From positions 590,001 to 654,000 of the forward strand of contig JAPTOF010000007.1 of NCBI GenBank assembly GCA_028554755.1: a DNA stretch of 64,000 nucleotides, in the 5' to 3' direction. Below, in pieces: positions 12,035-23,141 of this stretch. The DNA comes from Cordia subcordata (taxonomy: Eukaryota; Streptophyta; Magnoliopsida; Boraginales; Cordiaceae). Position 1 is the stretch's first letter, and every line of letters begins with the position of its first letter. A program made the translations under genes and the position numbers. Under the pieces are notes generated by a model. That model was not told where the DNA came from. It was given only the letters and a program-made list of their open reading frames with translations, and made no database searches.

Positions 12035-13165
12035 GGAAAAAGAATAGTTTTAGGATTTGAACTTTATAAAATATGGAATTAAGAGCCTGAACTTTAAAAA
12101 TTTTAATAGAAAGGCTTCAACTTATAAAAAAGTGAAATCTTACACACCATTAAGTAACAGTGTTAATTTTCTCTTACGTGACATTTTATTTTATTTTTCA
12201 TCGTAGCTGGATTTCTTATATGACAATCTAAATCTTACATGGCGTAACATACATAAACTTATAAATTTTAAACTATTACATACATGTACACCTATATAAG
12301 CTTTGAAAATCTTTTTCCGGAGCTATGAGAATATAATTAATCAATATCTATTATATATTTAAGATATAAAAATTTTAAATTAATTGTGAATTTTAAGTAT
12401 TTAAACAAAAAAAAATTAAACGATTTACAACAAACAAATAATCAAATGTCCATTTCAATTAATTAGTTTAAATTAATATAAATATAATTTTAATGTATTT
12501 TTGCTTGTTAAACAAAAATTAATAAGCAAAAACTTTAAACTTGGAAGTATCATGTTGATACAATAATTTTTTTGGAAAAGAAATTGTTGCATAGTAATTC
12601 ATTTAACATATTTTTGATTATTAAACAAAAATTATTAAATGAAAACTTTATTATATTTATTTATGCAGAATTTAATAATTTAAATTAATATGCATTTAAA
12701 TTTATTGGTCAAAACTTTGAAAAATTATTTAAATCTACAACTAATTTTTGTTTTATTGTAAATTATTTAATTCTTTATTTTAATACTTAAAAAACAGGAT
12801 TGATTTATTTTTTAAAATTTTAAATATATAAAAAATTTATATTGAGCAAAGAAAAAAATTAAACTAATTTATATTCTCATAGCCATCAAAAAGATTTTCA
12901 AAATTTGAATATGAGTAATGCACGTAATAGATTACATTTTATATGTTTTTGTGTGTGTATGCCATATCAGAGTTAAATTACCACGTACGACAATTCACCT
13001 AAAATAGAAAAATAAATAAAATACCACGTAAGAGAAAGATTAACACCGTTAACGGCTTGTAAAATCTCATTTTTTCATAAATTCAAGTCCATCATTAAAG
13101 TTTTTAAAGTTCAGGCCCTTAATTTTATATTTGTAGAGTTTAAGCTCTAGAACTACTCTTTTCCC
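12035..13165. mobile_element. Non-autonomous MULE (long-TIR) element
   Basis: The two ends form long inverted repeats of about 165 bp. The left end begins GGAAAAAGAATAG and the right end, reverse-complemented, begins GGGAAAAGAGTAG. Both then share phrases such as GCCTGAACTTTAAAAA and TTTCTCTTACGTG in order. The flanks carry a perfect 9-bp direct duplication, AATATAAAA, at 12,026-12,034 and 13,166-13,174. Nine-base target duplications with long TIRs are the hallmark of Mutator-like elements. The interior is AT-rich and shows no transposase, so this is a MULE-derived MITE. Confidence 0.85.
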
Positions 13166-13715
13166 AATATAAAAGAAGTTAAAATTTTTTAACCTAACAC
13201 CTGTTTGATGTAGTTTAAGATGTGGTAATAATAAATTTTGGGGCTGTCAATTTTTATTTCAAAATAATTTGTATTATCTCTGATATAGCTCTGCTAATGA
13301 ATATATATTAGAAGAAAGATATTTTAAAATGAATTTAATTTTTTATTTAATATTTTGTGTAATATGAGCGTTATTTAATAAACTATTTTTTTCAATCTGT
13401 TTCTTTATATTATGAAATTAACTATTTTTTGTGATTTTCTATTTGATAATAGATTCATTCATTGTATAATTTTAATAATTTCTTTTGACTATTATTATCT
13501 TTTATCTTAAAAAGAAAAAATAAAAATACTTCTAAAGTTTTGTTTGGTAAAATTTGAACTTGTGGGGGAGTATGGATAAAATTAAAATGTTATGGAGGAG
13601 TTTGGGATTTAGAATAGAACTCATGGAGAGAGAAATGGAATTTCTTTTTTTCTTTTGCAATAAAAGAGATTCTAAAGAAAAGGATTCATATTACATGGAC
13701 TTTAAATTATTCCTA

Positions 13716-14748
13716 CCATGCACCTACAGAAAGCACTGTGCACATACTGTGCATGAATAGCACGCACTATTGCATGTGTTATTGTTCACGTGTAATAAAA
13801 TTAAAAAGAATATATTTTTTAAAATTTTTATTTGTTCACTACTGTACAACTATTTGTTCACTGACTTTTATGTATACATTAAATATTTGTTCACTACCCC
13901 ACATATATTTGTTTACCATTCTCACACACACAAACACATACAAGTACAAATACTTTTTATTTATTTATTACTCCACACATATTTGTTCGCAACCCCACAT
14001 ATATTTGTTAACCACTCTTACACATACAAGTACAAATAATTTTATTTATTTACGACTCTACATATATTTGTTCACCACTTCTCATTTATTTGTTTACCAC
14101 TTTATTTATAGTTATTTACCACTCTCTCACACGCAAACACAAAGACGTATTCATTCACTACTTTATATTTATTTGTTCACTGTTAAAATAGTGAACAAAT
14201 AGTATAAAAATCATAAACAAATATGCTAATTTATTAGTTTACCACTTAATATATACTTATTCACTACTCTTTACACACACATAGAGACAAAATCACATTC
14301 ACACACGAAAAAAGAAAAATTGAAGAAGTTGAAGGAAGTCTTTTTCAAAAGTTGATAAAAAGACGATTAACCAAAGCTGTATATGAAAAAAAAAAAAAAA
14401 AAAACTCCAATTAACAATTAATCAAAGCTTATAAACGGCTTTGTTGATGCTCCTTCCTGTATGCAAGTTTGTGTGTTGGTGTATGTGTGCGTGTTTTTGT
14501 CTGTGTGTTTATGTGTGTGTGTGTGTTCTATGTGTAAGAGTGAGAAATGGAGATCGTTTATGTTCTATGTGTGAGAGTGAGAGATGGAGATTACAATCGA
14601 TCTCCATAACTGTTTTGTGAGTGTGTGTTCTGTGTGTGAGAGTGAGAGATAGAGATGACGATTAAAGATTTGTTTTCTTTTTTTTTTTTTCAAGTGTGGG
14701 TACACCATGTTCCACAGAAATACAATCCTGCAAGAGCATGCTATAACT
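13716..14748. repeat. Unit-A-specific insert with degenerate tandem repeats
   Basis: Unit B reads straight from 'catggactttaa.ttatt' (34,430) to 'taggaatcttattatt' (34,460), whereas unit A has about 1 kb here. The insert holds a degenerate array built on 'CACATATATTTGTTCACCAC' plus CACACACAAACACA stretches (13,840-14,290). It also holds a three-fold repeat of 'GTGTGAGAGTGAGAGATGGAG' (14,545-14,660, the longest copy shown in part). The long open frames here are by-products of the repeat. No element ends could be fixed. Confidence 0.6.
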
Positions 14749-14973
14749 TGCATTATTACGTATGTAGGAATCTTATTATTGTTGAACTGTACAAAGATGA
14801 AAGAAATTTATGAACTTATCGAACTTACAGGAATCCTATCCTCAAAGCCTAAAGAAGAAGGAAATTATTACCAATTAATTAAACCAGAACCGATCGGAAT
14901 TCAAAAAGTAATTCCAGTAGTTGAGATTATTTTCTTTTGTAGCGATGATTTGGGTACGAATCCTGGACTGAAT

Positions 14974-16187
14974 TTATGGAACTAGGTAAGCAACAATCAT
15001 TCCCACTGCTACATTCTGTAGTATATCACCTACAAATTCCAGTGCCAAATTCCTAGAAGCAGAAGCAACTTGTTCTTCAACCAAATTTGGATCTGTAAAG
15101 GCATAAGATATCTCCAGTGTCCCAAATGCACCTTGAGAATCACTTCTGCGCATCTTGTATCTAGTTCTTTCAGCACTTCTTGTATGATCAAAAAGCTTCT
15201 TCAAGCTGATATTCATTTCTCCCACATATGTATCAGAATTCAAGCTTTTCTGGCAATACAAATTGATGCTAAGAAGGCTATCTTCATTGCAAATTGTTGC
15301 TCCATTGAGTGTAAAAACCATCTTGTAGTTCCAGCGTAGGTTGGTCTTGCCTTCCATGTCCACTGGGGTTGTCATCATCATCTATGAAACACCGACATAG
15401 GTTGCGTGTCGGTGTATAATACGTGTTGGATACCGATACTATATATCCCAAACATGTGTCAGACCTATGTTCAATAATTTTAACTTTTTTTATTTTTCTT
15501 AACATTCTCTCAACATCTCTCGATACTCTCTAACACTTTCCCAATATATGTATGTCGAACGCCGAACAATTTTTTAATCTTTCTTAGTAATAACTAAAGT
15601 GATAAATTTTTCATTTCTAATGCAAATATACCTCTATGACTTAGAATTAAAGAATAAAATATTCTTTCGAAATATAATATATGACCTTTTAAATATATTT
15701 GTTATAGAATTTTCAAGATATAATTTTATAATATTTTAACTATCATCTTTAAAATAAGGAATAGTTAATATTTTATACTAATCCATTTAACTCTCTATTT
15801 CACCCTATATTTGTCACAACTTTAGTTTAATGATCGATTATTTTTATTAGTTATATCAATAGGTGGATATATGTAGTTTATGATAAAAAGTTTATCCACT
15901 ATATATAATAAGTTTAAATATATGTTATGGAATGTAAGCCAAATGTCGTATCCTAATTTTTAGAAAAAATACGTATCGACTCGTTGCGTTGTGTCATATC
16001 ACATGTTCGTATATCCAATCTATGCTTCATAGATCATCATCATCAAACTAATGATGATCTGATCATCTCTATTAGCCAATCCACCAATTAAAACTTTGGC
16101 ATAAACTTTCATGTCCAAAATTTTGCTCACATTCAGAAGATTATTGGCGGATATGAGATTGATCTCGAATTCTCGAAACATCTCCAT
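14974..16187 (-). pseudogene. SRC2-like C2-domain gene of unit A, split by insertion
   Basis: The start codon lies at 16,185-16,187 and the first part reads EMFREFEINLISANNLLNV, matching the intact unit B gene. At 15,381-16,033 a 653-bp TIR element interrupts the C2 domain just before the TPVDMEGKT motif. The rest of the gene (down to the stop at 14,974) stays open, ending in the same VGMIVAYLVP tail as unit B. The downstream part can be read as an N-terminally truncated frame starting at ATG triplets at the element border, but it lacks the first strands of the C2 fold. I call it a pseudogene. Intact family members are membrane-associated C2 proteins implicated in stress and calcium responses. 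Confidence 0.8.
15381..16033. mobile_element. 653-bp TIR element inside the unit A C2 gene
   Basis: The ends are inverted (TCTATGAAACACCGACATAG and, reverse-complemented, TCTATGAAGCATAGATTGG) and flanked by TCATCATCA on both sides (15,372-15,380 and 16,034-16,042). The 9-bp duplication suggests a MULE, but the target is itself a (TCA)n tract, so the exact length of the duplication is ambiguous. The uninterrupted coding sequence at the same place in unit B (about 35,080) serves as the empty site. The interior has no coding sequence. Confidence 0.75.
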
Positions 16188-16259
16188 GCTCGTTTTCCAA
16201 AGAATGTCTGGAATCAGTCACAACTTTAGTTTAATGATCGATTTTTTTTATTAGTTATA

Positions 16260-17361
16260 TCAATGCTACAAGACTTTTTATTGTAAAGAAACAAATCAAA
16301 AGCTTCTTTAAATTCAACCAATAACAACGATGATATAAGACTTTTTATTGTAAAGAAACAAATCAAAAGCTTCTTCAAATTCAACAAATAACAATGAAAG
16401 AGGTAAGATGAAAATGCAACTAGCAATTCATGCAATCTCCCACAACTTGCATTTCAAATCTTCCTAAAGGCCAAAAGCACTCAGCCACATCTTTGACGAG
16501 GCTTTGAACTTTTCTAGTACTGATGTTATACCAAGCAGTGGGTTATGCTCAATCACTTTGATTTGTCTATACAAACCAACTTCAAACGGGTTCTTTTCGT
16601 TTCTTGGACTTGGTCCAACGACAGGGACTACATGCACTGGTACATGGTTACCTCCTTGATCAACTAACTGTGTGCCGGTACATAGAGCCTGGCACGTCAG
16701 TAGAGCCTTCGGATTGGCACACGCTAAAATGCTACTGGATTATGGATTACCTCGCAATTATCTATCTTTCGATCTATTGACTGTTTGGAAGTTAAGCATG
16801 TCATGTTAAATTATGTTAATCGATAGTGCGCAAGATAGGCATGACATGTTAAAAGACCTATTGGATTGGTATACGAGCTAGTACTTGGCGTTACTGTGAT
16901 CATCTAATTGAAGGAGTCACAATAACAACCTCCTCGCCTGCTTTGGCAATGATTTGAGATTATAAAATCTACCCCTAATTCCAAACTAATTTATGATTAA
17001 AAAGCTAAGTCAAATTATGATAAACTTGGATCAAATAAAGATAAATAAACTGGAATTGTGATAGGGCTTGATATTTTCAACCACCTTTTATACTTCAATC
17101 ACCTCGAAAAGTCTTAACTTCCTCCATGATAAATTCTCGACACTTCCAACTAATTTGAAGAACTTCCCTGATTTGGCTACACAATAAGCACACTGTTCTC
17201 CTGATTCAGTTGTTTATTTTAAATTCAAACGCGTCAACGACTAATATAATGCCATACGTATTTTCTTAGCATTTACTCTTACGTTGACTTGGTCATTCCT
17301 TCCGTTATGCGTTGGCCAAATTGTACAATTTTTAGGCGTAAACAATTGGGATTCAATCTAT
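16260..17361. other. Unit A spacer between C2 and peroxidase genes
   Basis: Non-coding. It contains a near-duplicate of about 60 bp ('agactttttattgtaaagaaacaaatcaaaagcttctt' region) at 16,268-16,315 and 16,337-16,385. Parts match 35,290-35,980 and 3,465-3,640. Unit B lacks about 780 bp of this spacer (16,555-17,335). Confidence 0.6.
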
Positions 17362-17370
17362 CTTACTTTT

Positions 17371-17983
17371 TTTTGTTATATATATATAATGGATGCCACT
17401 CTGACTAAACAAAAACTAATCTCCTGGAAGACATTCCTCGCAGCTCTTCACCAAGGATAACCCACAACGGTTGAGACGGCACATCAAGAACCTAAACCCC
17501 AAGGGAATTTGCAAATCAAAATTTACCAACCAATCAGTACTTCTATTTGCCTCACAAAAAACACGCCGAAGTAACATTTCAGGATTCCTCCTTAACCGTT
17601 CCCTACAGTCTTCCACCAACGGAAGCAGCTGAAGGACGAATCTGACCAAGTATCCAAGCGATAAGAACTTAGGAATCCGATTCAATTTCAAACTCAGCCA
17701 TACGCTGTTGCTCAGCTAAAGAGTGACCTTCATATAAAGTCCTGAGTTCTGCCGCAGTGTTTGACGCTATCCCCACATCGACAACAAAGCCTGAGACCCA
17801 CATACCTCTCTAATCTCGAAACAAACCCCCAGCCACAGCCAATCCAAGATTTCACTTTGAGCAGCTGTCAATGTGCAACTTAACCCCCCGTCGCGATGAA
17901 ACCCAACTAATACTCCATTCTTTGCGCTGCAACACCCCTCGCTCAGCCCTTGTGCTCCACGCCTGGCGTACTTCCCAGCAATG
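17371..17983 (-). mobile_element. 5'-truncated LINE fragment with RNase H-like domain
   Basis: On the minus strand, broken frames spell the end of a plant non-LTR retrotransposon polyprotein. One piece reads GVLVGFHRDGG, like the GGVLRD/GF segment of the RVT_3 RNase H domain. A later piece reads VEDCRERLRR...VFCEANRSTDWL, matching the conserved 'FREANxxADxLA' motif. The tail reads LMCRLNRCGLSL or an alternative frame. The segment is flanked by CTTACTTTT direct repeats at 17,362-17,370 and 17,984-17,992 and has an A-rich 3' end on its own strand (AACAAAAAAAA). Unit B has the undivided sequence near 36,005-36,020. It is non-functional: about 0.6 kb of a multi-kb element, with frameshifts and stops. 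Confidence 0.75.
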
Positions 17984-18832
17984 CTTACTTTTCCTAATAA
18001 GGCAATTAGTAAAATAATTATCTTCTTATTGACATAAAAAGAACCTTCCAAATACGTCAATTTTTTTACTTGCATATATAGTCCAATTCCGATGGGAGAT
18101 TCTTTGAGTTGCACAATCTTAGAGCTAGTCCAAACATGGAGCAGATTAAGTTTAATTTGATAAAAGACTTGGCAAGGTGAGAGATATTAATTATATTAGT
18201 GCCAACTGGATAGTTCATTAGTTCTAGTGGAATTGGCATAAACGTTGATGGAGTCTAATGGCTTGTTTTTAAACAATATTAATCTAAATTACTTTACACA
18301 AAAAAAAAATTAAGAATTAAAGATAAGGTTCTTTGTTTTTAGACATTAAACTAAATAGATCCCTAAATTTTTTGGTGCCATTGAAGCCTAAAAGAAAAAA
18401 AAGAGAGAAAAATTGTGTTTTGTTTTTTTTTTATAAATAAAATGGAGCTTTAAAATGATTGTCCTTATCTAAAAAAAAAAAAAAAAGAATGATTCTCCAA
18501 TAAGGGTTTTTCTATTTGTTTTTTAATTTTTAATAAAATAAGCTATTTTTTAAGAATTGAGACAAAATTGCTAAGAAGTTGGAGTTCATATATATTTTTA
18601 AATCAAATATACTACTTTTTAGGAAAATATAAGAGTTTGATACATAAGTTATTAGAATTTATGAACTAAATATCCTTTTTATCCTTAGCTATTTTGAATT
18701 TTACAAATAAAGAGGGTTCAATTAAACAAATTTAGGGAGGTCAATTTAGTCAATATCTATATATAAACAATATTACATAAAAACAAAGAGGGGTCACTTG
18801 ACCCCCCCAATTTCTGCACTACATCCGCCAAT

Positions 18833-19201
18833 GGTCCCTTATCTTTGACTCTTTTTGATAATAAAGTCCTTTATCTTCAAAATACAACAATTCAATCCTT
18901 TATATTTGCAGTTTGTAACGCCTTAGTCCTGAACTCAAAAAGGTCAAGAAATTAATAAAGTTATGACTAAGGTCATGACAAATTGCGAAAAAAGGGAACT
19001 GACAATGTTACAAATTGCAAAGATAAGAAATTAATGTCACCACAAATAACAAAGATAAATGCCTAAAAATTGTTATTTTTTAAATGTTTTTTAAACTTAT
19101 GACTAACAGCATCATTAATTACAAAAATAAGAGTTTAATTAATTATCATGTTTTAGAAATAAGAAATTTAGTTGTCAAAAAGGTCAAAATAAAGGACTTA
19201 A
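18833..19201. mobile_element. Long-TIR MITE
   Basis: The left end (GGTCCCTTATCTTTGACTC...) and the reverse complement of the right end (AAGTCCTTTATTTTGACC...) resemble each other over about 80 bp. The segment is AT-rich and non-coding. The flanks do not show a clean target duplication, so the class is uncertain (MULE-type by TIR length). Confidence 0.5.
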
Positions 19202-19820
19202 TTAAATAGGTCATTTACCCTTTTTTTCATTTGTTGCATGATATACTTATCCATTACTACTATGAAATTAAATACATTTATGTTGTGTTTGGATTAATAA
19301 GCTTACTATAAGATGCTTATCTTATTGACGTGAAAAGTACAATATTTATTATGTCTTTTTATCTTATAGTATTTAAGTGTCCTATGAAAAACTCAAAACA
19401 AATCATATTGTTAAACTTATAAGATATAAGCAATCAATCGTTGACTTATTTTTTACAACTATAGATAAGATATCTAATCAGAAGCATTTTATAAAAGTTC
19501 AAAATAAATCATACTTTTTTTTATATAAACACCAAATAAAATAAGCATCTTATAATAAATTAACTTATACCAATTCCAACATTAGTTTAGATAGCTTTCC
19601 TATCAATTGTTATACTGCTTTTCTTTCAGAGAATTCAGTTCGTAGAATATTGAAGAAGTGATAGCCATGGGTTGGTGATAATATTGGGCAAGGCTAGCTC
19701 TAATTATCTGCCATTAGAAAGAATTAAAAGCAAGTTGAGGCAAAGAGAAAAGTATCGAGTCACCGTCTTATCTAAAAGTTTAAATTTATAGGATATTAGT
19801 GCATTTATTTATTAGAATAA

Positions 19821-20110
19821 TTCCATAAATAGTCCCTATTATTTACAAAATGCGTCACTCTCTATTATTTCAAAAGTGACCAATTTGGTCCACAATGTTT
19901 GCAAAAAGTAAATTAATTGATCCCCATTTTAGCCTTAAAAATAGTCAAGTGAAACAATTTTTGCCCTAAAGTTAGTTATGTGATGGTCGCCTAATCAATT
20001 AATGGGGATGTAAATTGATATTTTTCATGAAATTTTTTTTTTTTTACAAATATTAAGGGCTAAATGGGTTACTTTTAAAATAATAGGGACTAAAGTGACT
20101 ATTTATGGAA
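19821..20110. mobile_element. 290-bp inverted-repeat MITE
   Basis: The two halves mirror each other, starting TTCCATAAATAGTCCCTATT and, from the other side, TTCCATAAATAGTCACTTTA. Both continue with 'AGTCCCTATTATTT..AAAGT.ACC.ATTT'. It is absent from the corresponding position in unit B (about 38,200). It is non-coding and no target duplication was resolved. Confidence 0.6.
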
Positions 20111-20339
20111 TTTGCTTATTTATTTATTGTATTAACATGGCCCCTCACTTGGAAGCAAGGTTTGTTTTAACTTTTAAACCTAGTACCTGGACAATTTTTT
20201 AATATTTTAAATGGGTCATAGTGAGTTTCAAATTTGAGAGTGTTTAGTTTCTAAACTCTGATACTATATTAAATCACCGCATCATCGATAGGTATTTATT
20301 TATTATATTCGCAAAAAGAAATGCAAAAACGTTAGCAAC

Positions 20340-21165
20340 AAAAGTTAAAAAATTCCTTGTGGATGGATATAAAAGAATGCTTCTGCATTACAAATTATTT
20401 ATATTCCGCCAAATTTGGTATGGAACTGCTTCTACCGGTAAATTATAAGCAGTGTGATATCAAGAAGATTTTCAGACGCAACTTAAAATCTATTCTGCAG
20501 TGGATGCCACTATATACATGCATACAGCACTACTCGATTCCACTGCCATCACAGATTCATGAACATTTCATCTGAAGCTAATGGGATTTGATTTAATTAT
20601 ATTTTCAACGTAACATGCATGCTGTTTAAGCATAAAAAAGTTCATAGTGGGGAGCAAATTGATCTGATAACTCTTAACCCACCAAAACCCTTAAAGCATC
20701 TAATATTGAATTGGTAACACCAAAAGCTCGTGTGGATTGACTTTTTTTAAAAATTATTTTTTTATAATTTTTTAATGTATTTTTAAAAAGTTTCTTAAGA
20801 AAAACTAAATTTGAACTTCTTCTAAATTTTTGACTTTTTCAGAATTAATTCAAAGACAAGGGAAAAAAAATATTTTTTTTCCAAAAAAACGCTAATCGGA
20901 AGAGACCATAAAAGCACTAGTTTCCATAGCTTTCTGCAATTAAGAATGCCAACACAGCTCGCACCTAGCAAGTATCTAATATAGTCCAGTCTTTTCAGTT
21001 GGCAGCAAAATTAACTGTTCAAAGTGCGGCCGCCTTACATCACAGCACTTGTAATCTTGTATGGTTGTATTAGCACAAAGGATATCAAATATCAAGATAA
21101 AAGATACTATATTAATTATTATGGATTTTTTTTTAATTCACTAATCAGATTTACTAATCTTGGTT
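20340..21165. other. Upstream region of peroxidase A
   Basis: This stretch is paralogous to 38,255-39,280 upstream of the intact peroxidase (shared phrases 'ttttcagacgcaa', 'tctgcagtggatgccac', 'cagcactactcgattccactgcc' in part, 'ttcagttgg' region). The reading frame at 20,357-20,575 is not preserved in the paralogue, so it is not a gene. Confidence 0.6.
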
Positions 21166-21177
21166 TATAAATTAAGC
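21166..21177 (+). promoter_or_regulatory. Putative TATA box of peroxidase A
   Basis: TATAAATTAAGC lies about 100 bp before the start codon. The same 12 bases occur before the intact peroxidase (39,282) and before pseudogene D (45,785). This conservation across paralogues supports it as the core promoter element. Confidence 0.6.
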
Positions 21178-21248
21178 ACTCTTGGTCCTAATCTTATACC
21201 TGACATCTTAATTTTCTCGAATAATCACGAAGGGTAACAAAAACTTGA

Positions 21249-21518
<270 letters not shown>

Positions 21519-21534
21519 TGAGGAGAATTGCAGA

Positions 21535-21960
21535 TTTAGACTTTTCAAGTTCCAAAAGTTCAAGCTCGAACTACCAAAGTTCGAATATCTGCCGCATATT
21601 CGTTTTCACAATTTTCGAACAATGCACATTCGATTTTGAACTTCATAAATTCGACTAATTTTTTCGAAGAACAAAAGCTTGACATCGAACTTCACAAGTT
21701 CGACTGCGAGGTTCTCGGAATCCAGATAAGGCAGACTGACCGTTTTCGAAAGTTGAAAGTTCGAATGCGCGCATATCGGAGTAACTCCCGCTGCAAGTAA
21801 CAGACATCGCATTAAAACACGGTATCGAAATTCGGAACCGAGCTTTAGAAACTCGATTTCGAAGATTTGAAGTTCGAAATAGGAGAAATCGAACTTCGGA
21901 AGTTCGAGATCTCAGTCGTGTTCCTCGATTTCGAACTTCTAAAGTTCGAAATATCTACTA
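21535..21960. repeat. Left subterminal palindrome array of the MULE
   Basis: There are many copies of a short palindrome of the form TCGAACTT-n-AAGTTCGA and half-site variants, e.g. near 21,565, 21,680, 21,750, 21,870-21,910 and 21,935. They are spaced irregularly over about 400 bp. The same motif fills the right subterminal region. Confidence 0.85.
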
Positions 21961-21969
21961 TTTATACCC

Positions 21970-23141
21970 GTTGACCCCAATCCCTCATTTCCTGTTCGAA
22001 ATCACCTTCCTCTCCAACTCTCTCTGATCTCTCTCTCATTTTTGTCCTGTCCAACCCGAAAAAATACAAAAAACAAATTTCCACATTCTAGGACTTGCTT
22101 AAATCTTGTAAGTTTTTTTTTTTTGTATCAAATTTATATGTTTTAATGTGTTTGTTTGTTTAATTTATATATTGCTTAATATGTTAAATTTCAAAATTAG
22201 ATTGTTGTTTAATTTAACGTTAATTATATGTTGCTTAATATGTTAAATTTAGAAATTATATTATTGTGGTGTTTTACGCTAGGGTCATTGTTAATTTTTG
22301 AAATTAAATTATTGTTTAATTTAATGTAAATTTATATGTTAAGTACATGTTGCTTAATATGTTAAATTTGGAAATTAGATTATTGTTTATTTTAGTGGAA
22401 TATTAATCATGTTTGTTTATTTTAACGTTATTTTATATGTCAATATGTTGATTTATTTTTGGAATATTAATCATTTTATGATGATGGGATATATTACTTA
22501 TTGTGCATATAATTAGTGTGAATTTATAAATATTAGAAAGTTTAGGTACCAGTTATTTAATTAGTATGAATGTAGAAAAATTAAAATAATATGAATTTAT
22601 AAAAATGAGCAAGATTAAAGTTGTAGGCATATAATTAGTAACTGACGTTAGGATTTTAGTGGCGTTCTAGGATTAATTATTCAATTAATTACATAGAGTT
22701 TTAGGGTTTTAGTGGAGTTTTAGGATTAATTAAATTAATTATTAGTCAATTTAAGATGAATTGATGTATTAATTAAATATTAATTATGTTCATAATTAGT
22801 CATTTTAAGATGAAGTGATATATTAGTTAAATATTAAAGTTGTAGTTCTAAACTAATTAGTATAATATTTTTAAAATTTAGATAATATAAAATTTAAAAA
22901 ATGAGAAAATTAAAGTTATAGGGCATATAGTCAGTAACTGAAGTCAAGGTTTTAGTGGAGTTTTAGGATTAATTATGTCCATTATTAGTCATTTTAAGAT
23001 GAAGTGATATATTAGTTAAATATTAAAGTTGTAGTTCTAAACTAATTAGTATTAATTTTTTTGAAATTTAGATAATATAAAACATTATTAATTTTGTTTG
23101 TTGTGCAAATACTTACTTATACTTTTTTTTTAATTTACTTA
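21970..23141. other. MULE leader between subterminal array and PMD gene
   Basis: A pyrimidine-rich stretch with CTCTCTC repeats (22,010-22,045) looks like a promoter or leader region. It is followed by AT-rich DNA in which a block ('attagtcattttaagatgaagtgatatattagttaaatatt' region) occurs twice, at 22,797 and 22,984, with related phrases around it. This may be a long leader intron of the PMD gene; I could not fix splice sites. Confidence 0.5.

Noticed and set aside
13738..14202. Open frame of 154 codons
   Set aside because: It lies in a degenerate tandem repeat, is built of repeated H-I-Y-L-F-T residues, overlaps another open frame and is absent from unit B.
14974..15381. C2 gene A considered as a functional short gene from the ATG triplets at its new 5' end
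   Set aside because: It lacks the first strands of the C2 domain, which lie beyond a 653-bp insertion; without transcript evidence a pseudogene is the safer call.
20357..20575. Open frame upstream of peroxidase A
   Set aside because: The paralogous sequence upstream of peroxidase B does not keep the frame, so it is non-coding flank.
21535..21960. Palindrome array considered as a CRISPR-like array
   Set aside because: Spacing is irregular, the motif varies, there are no cas genes and the genome is a plant nuclear one; it belongs to the transposon ends.
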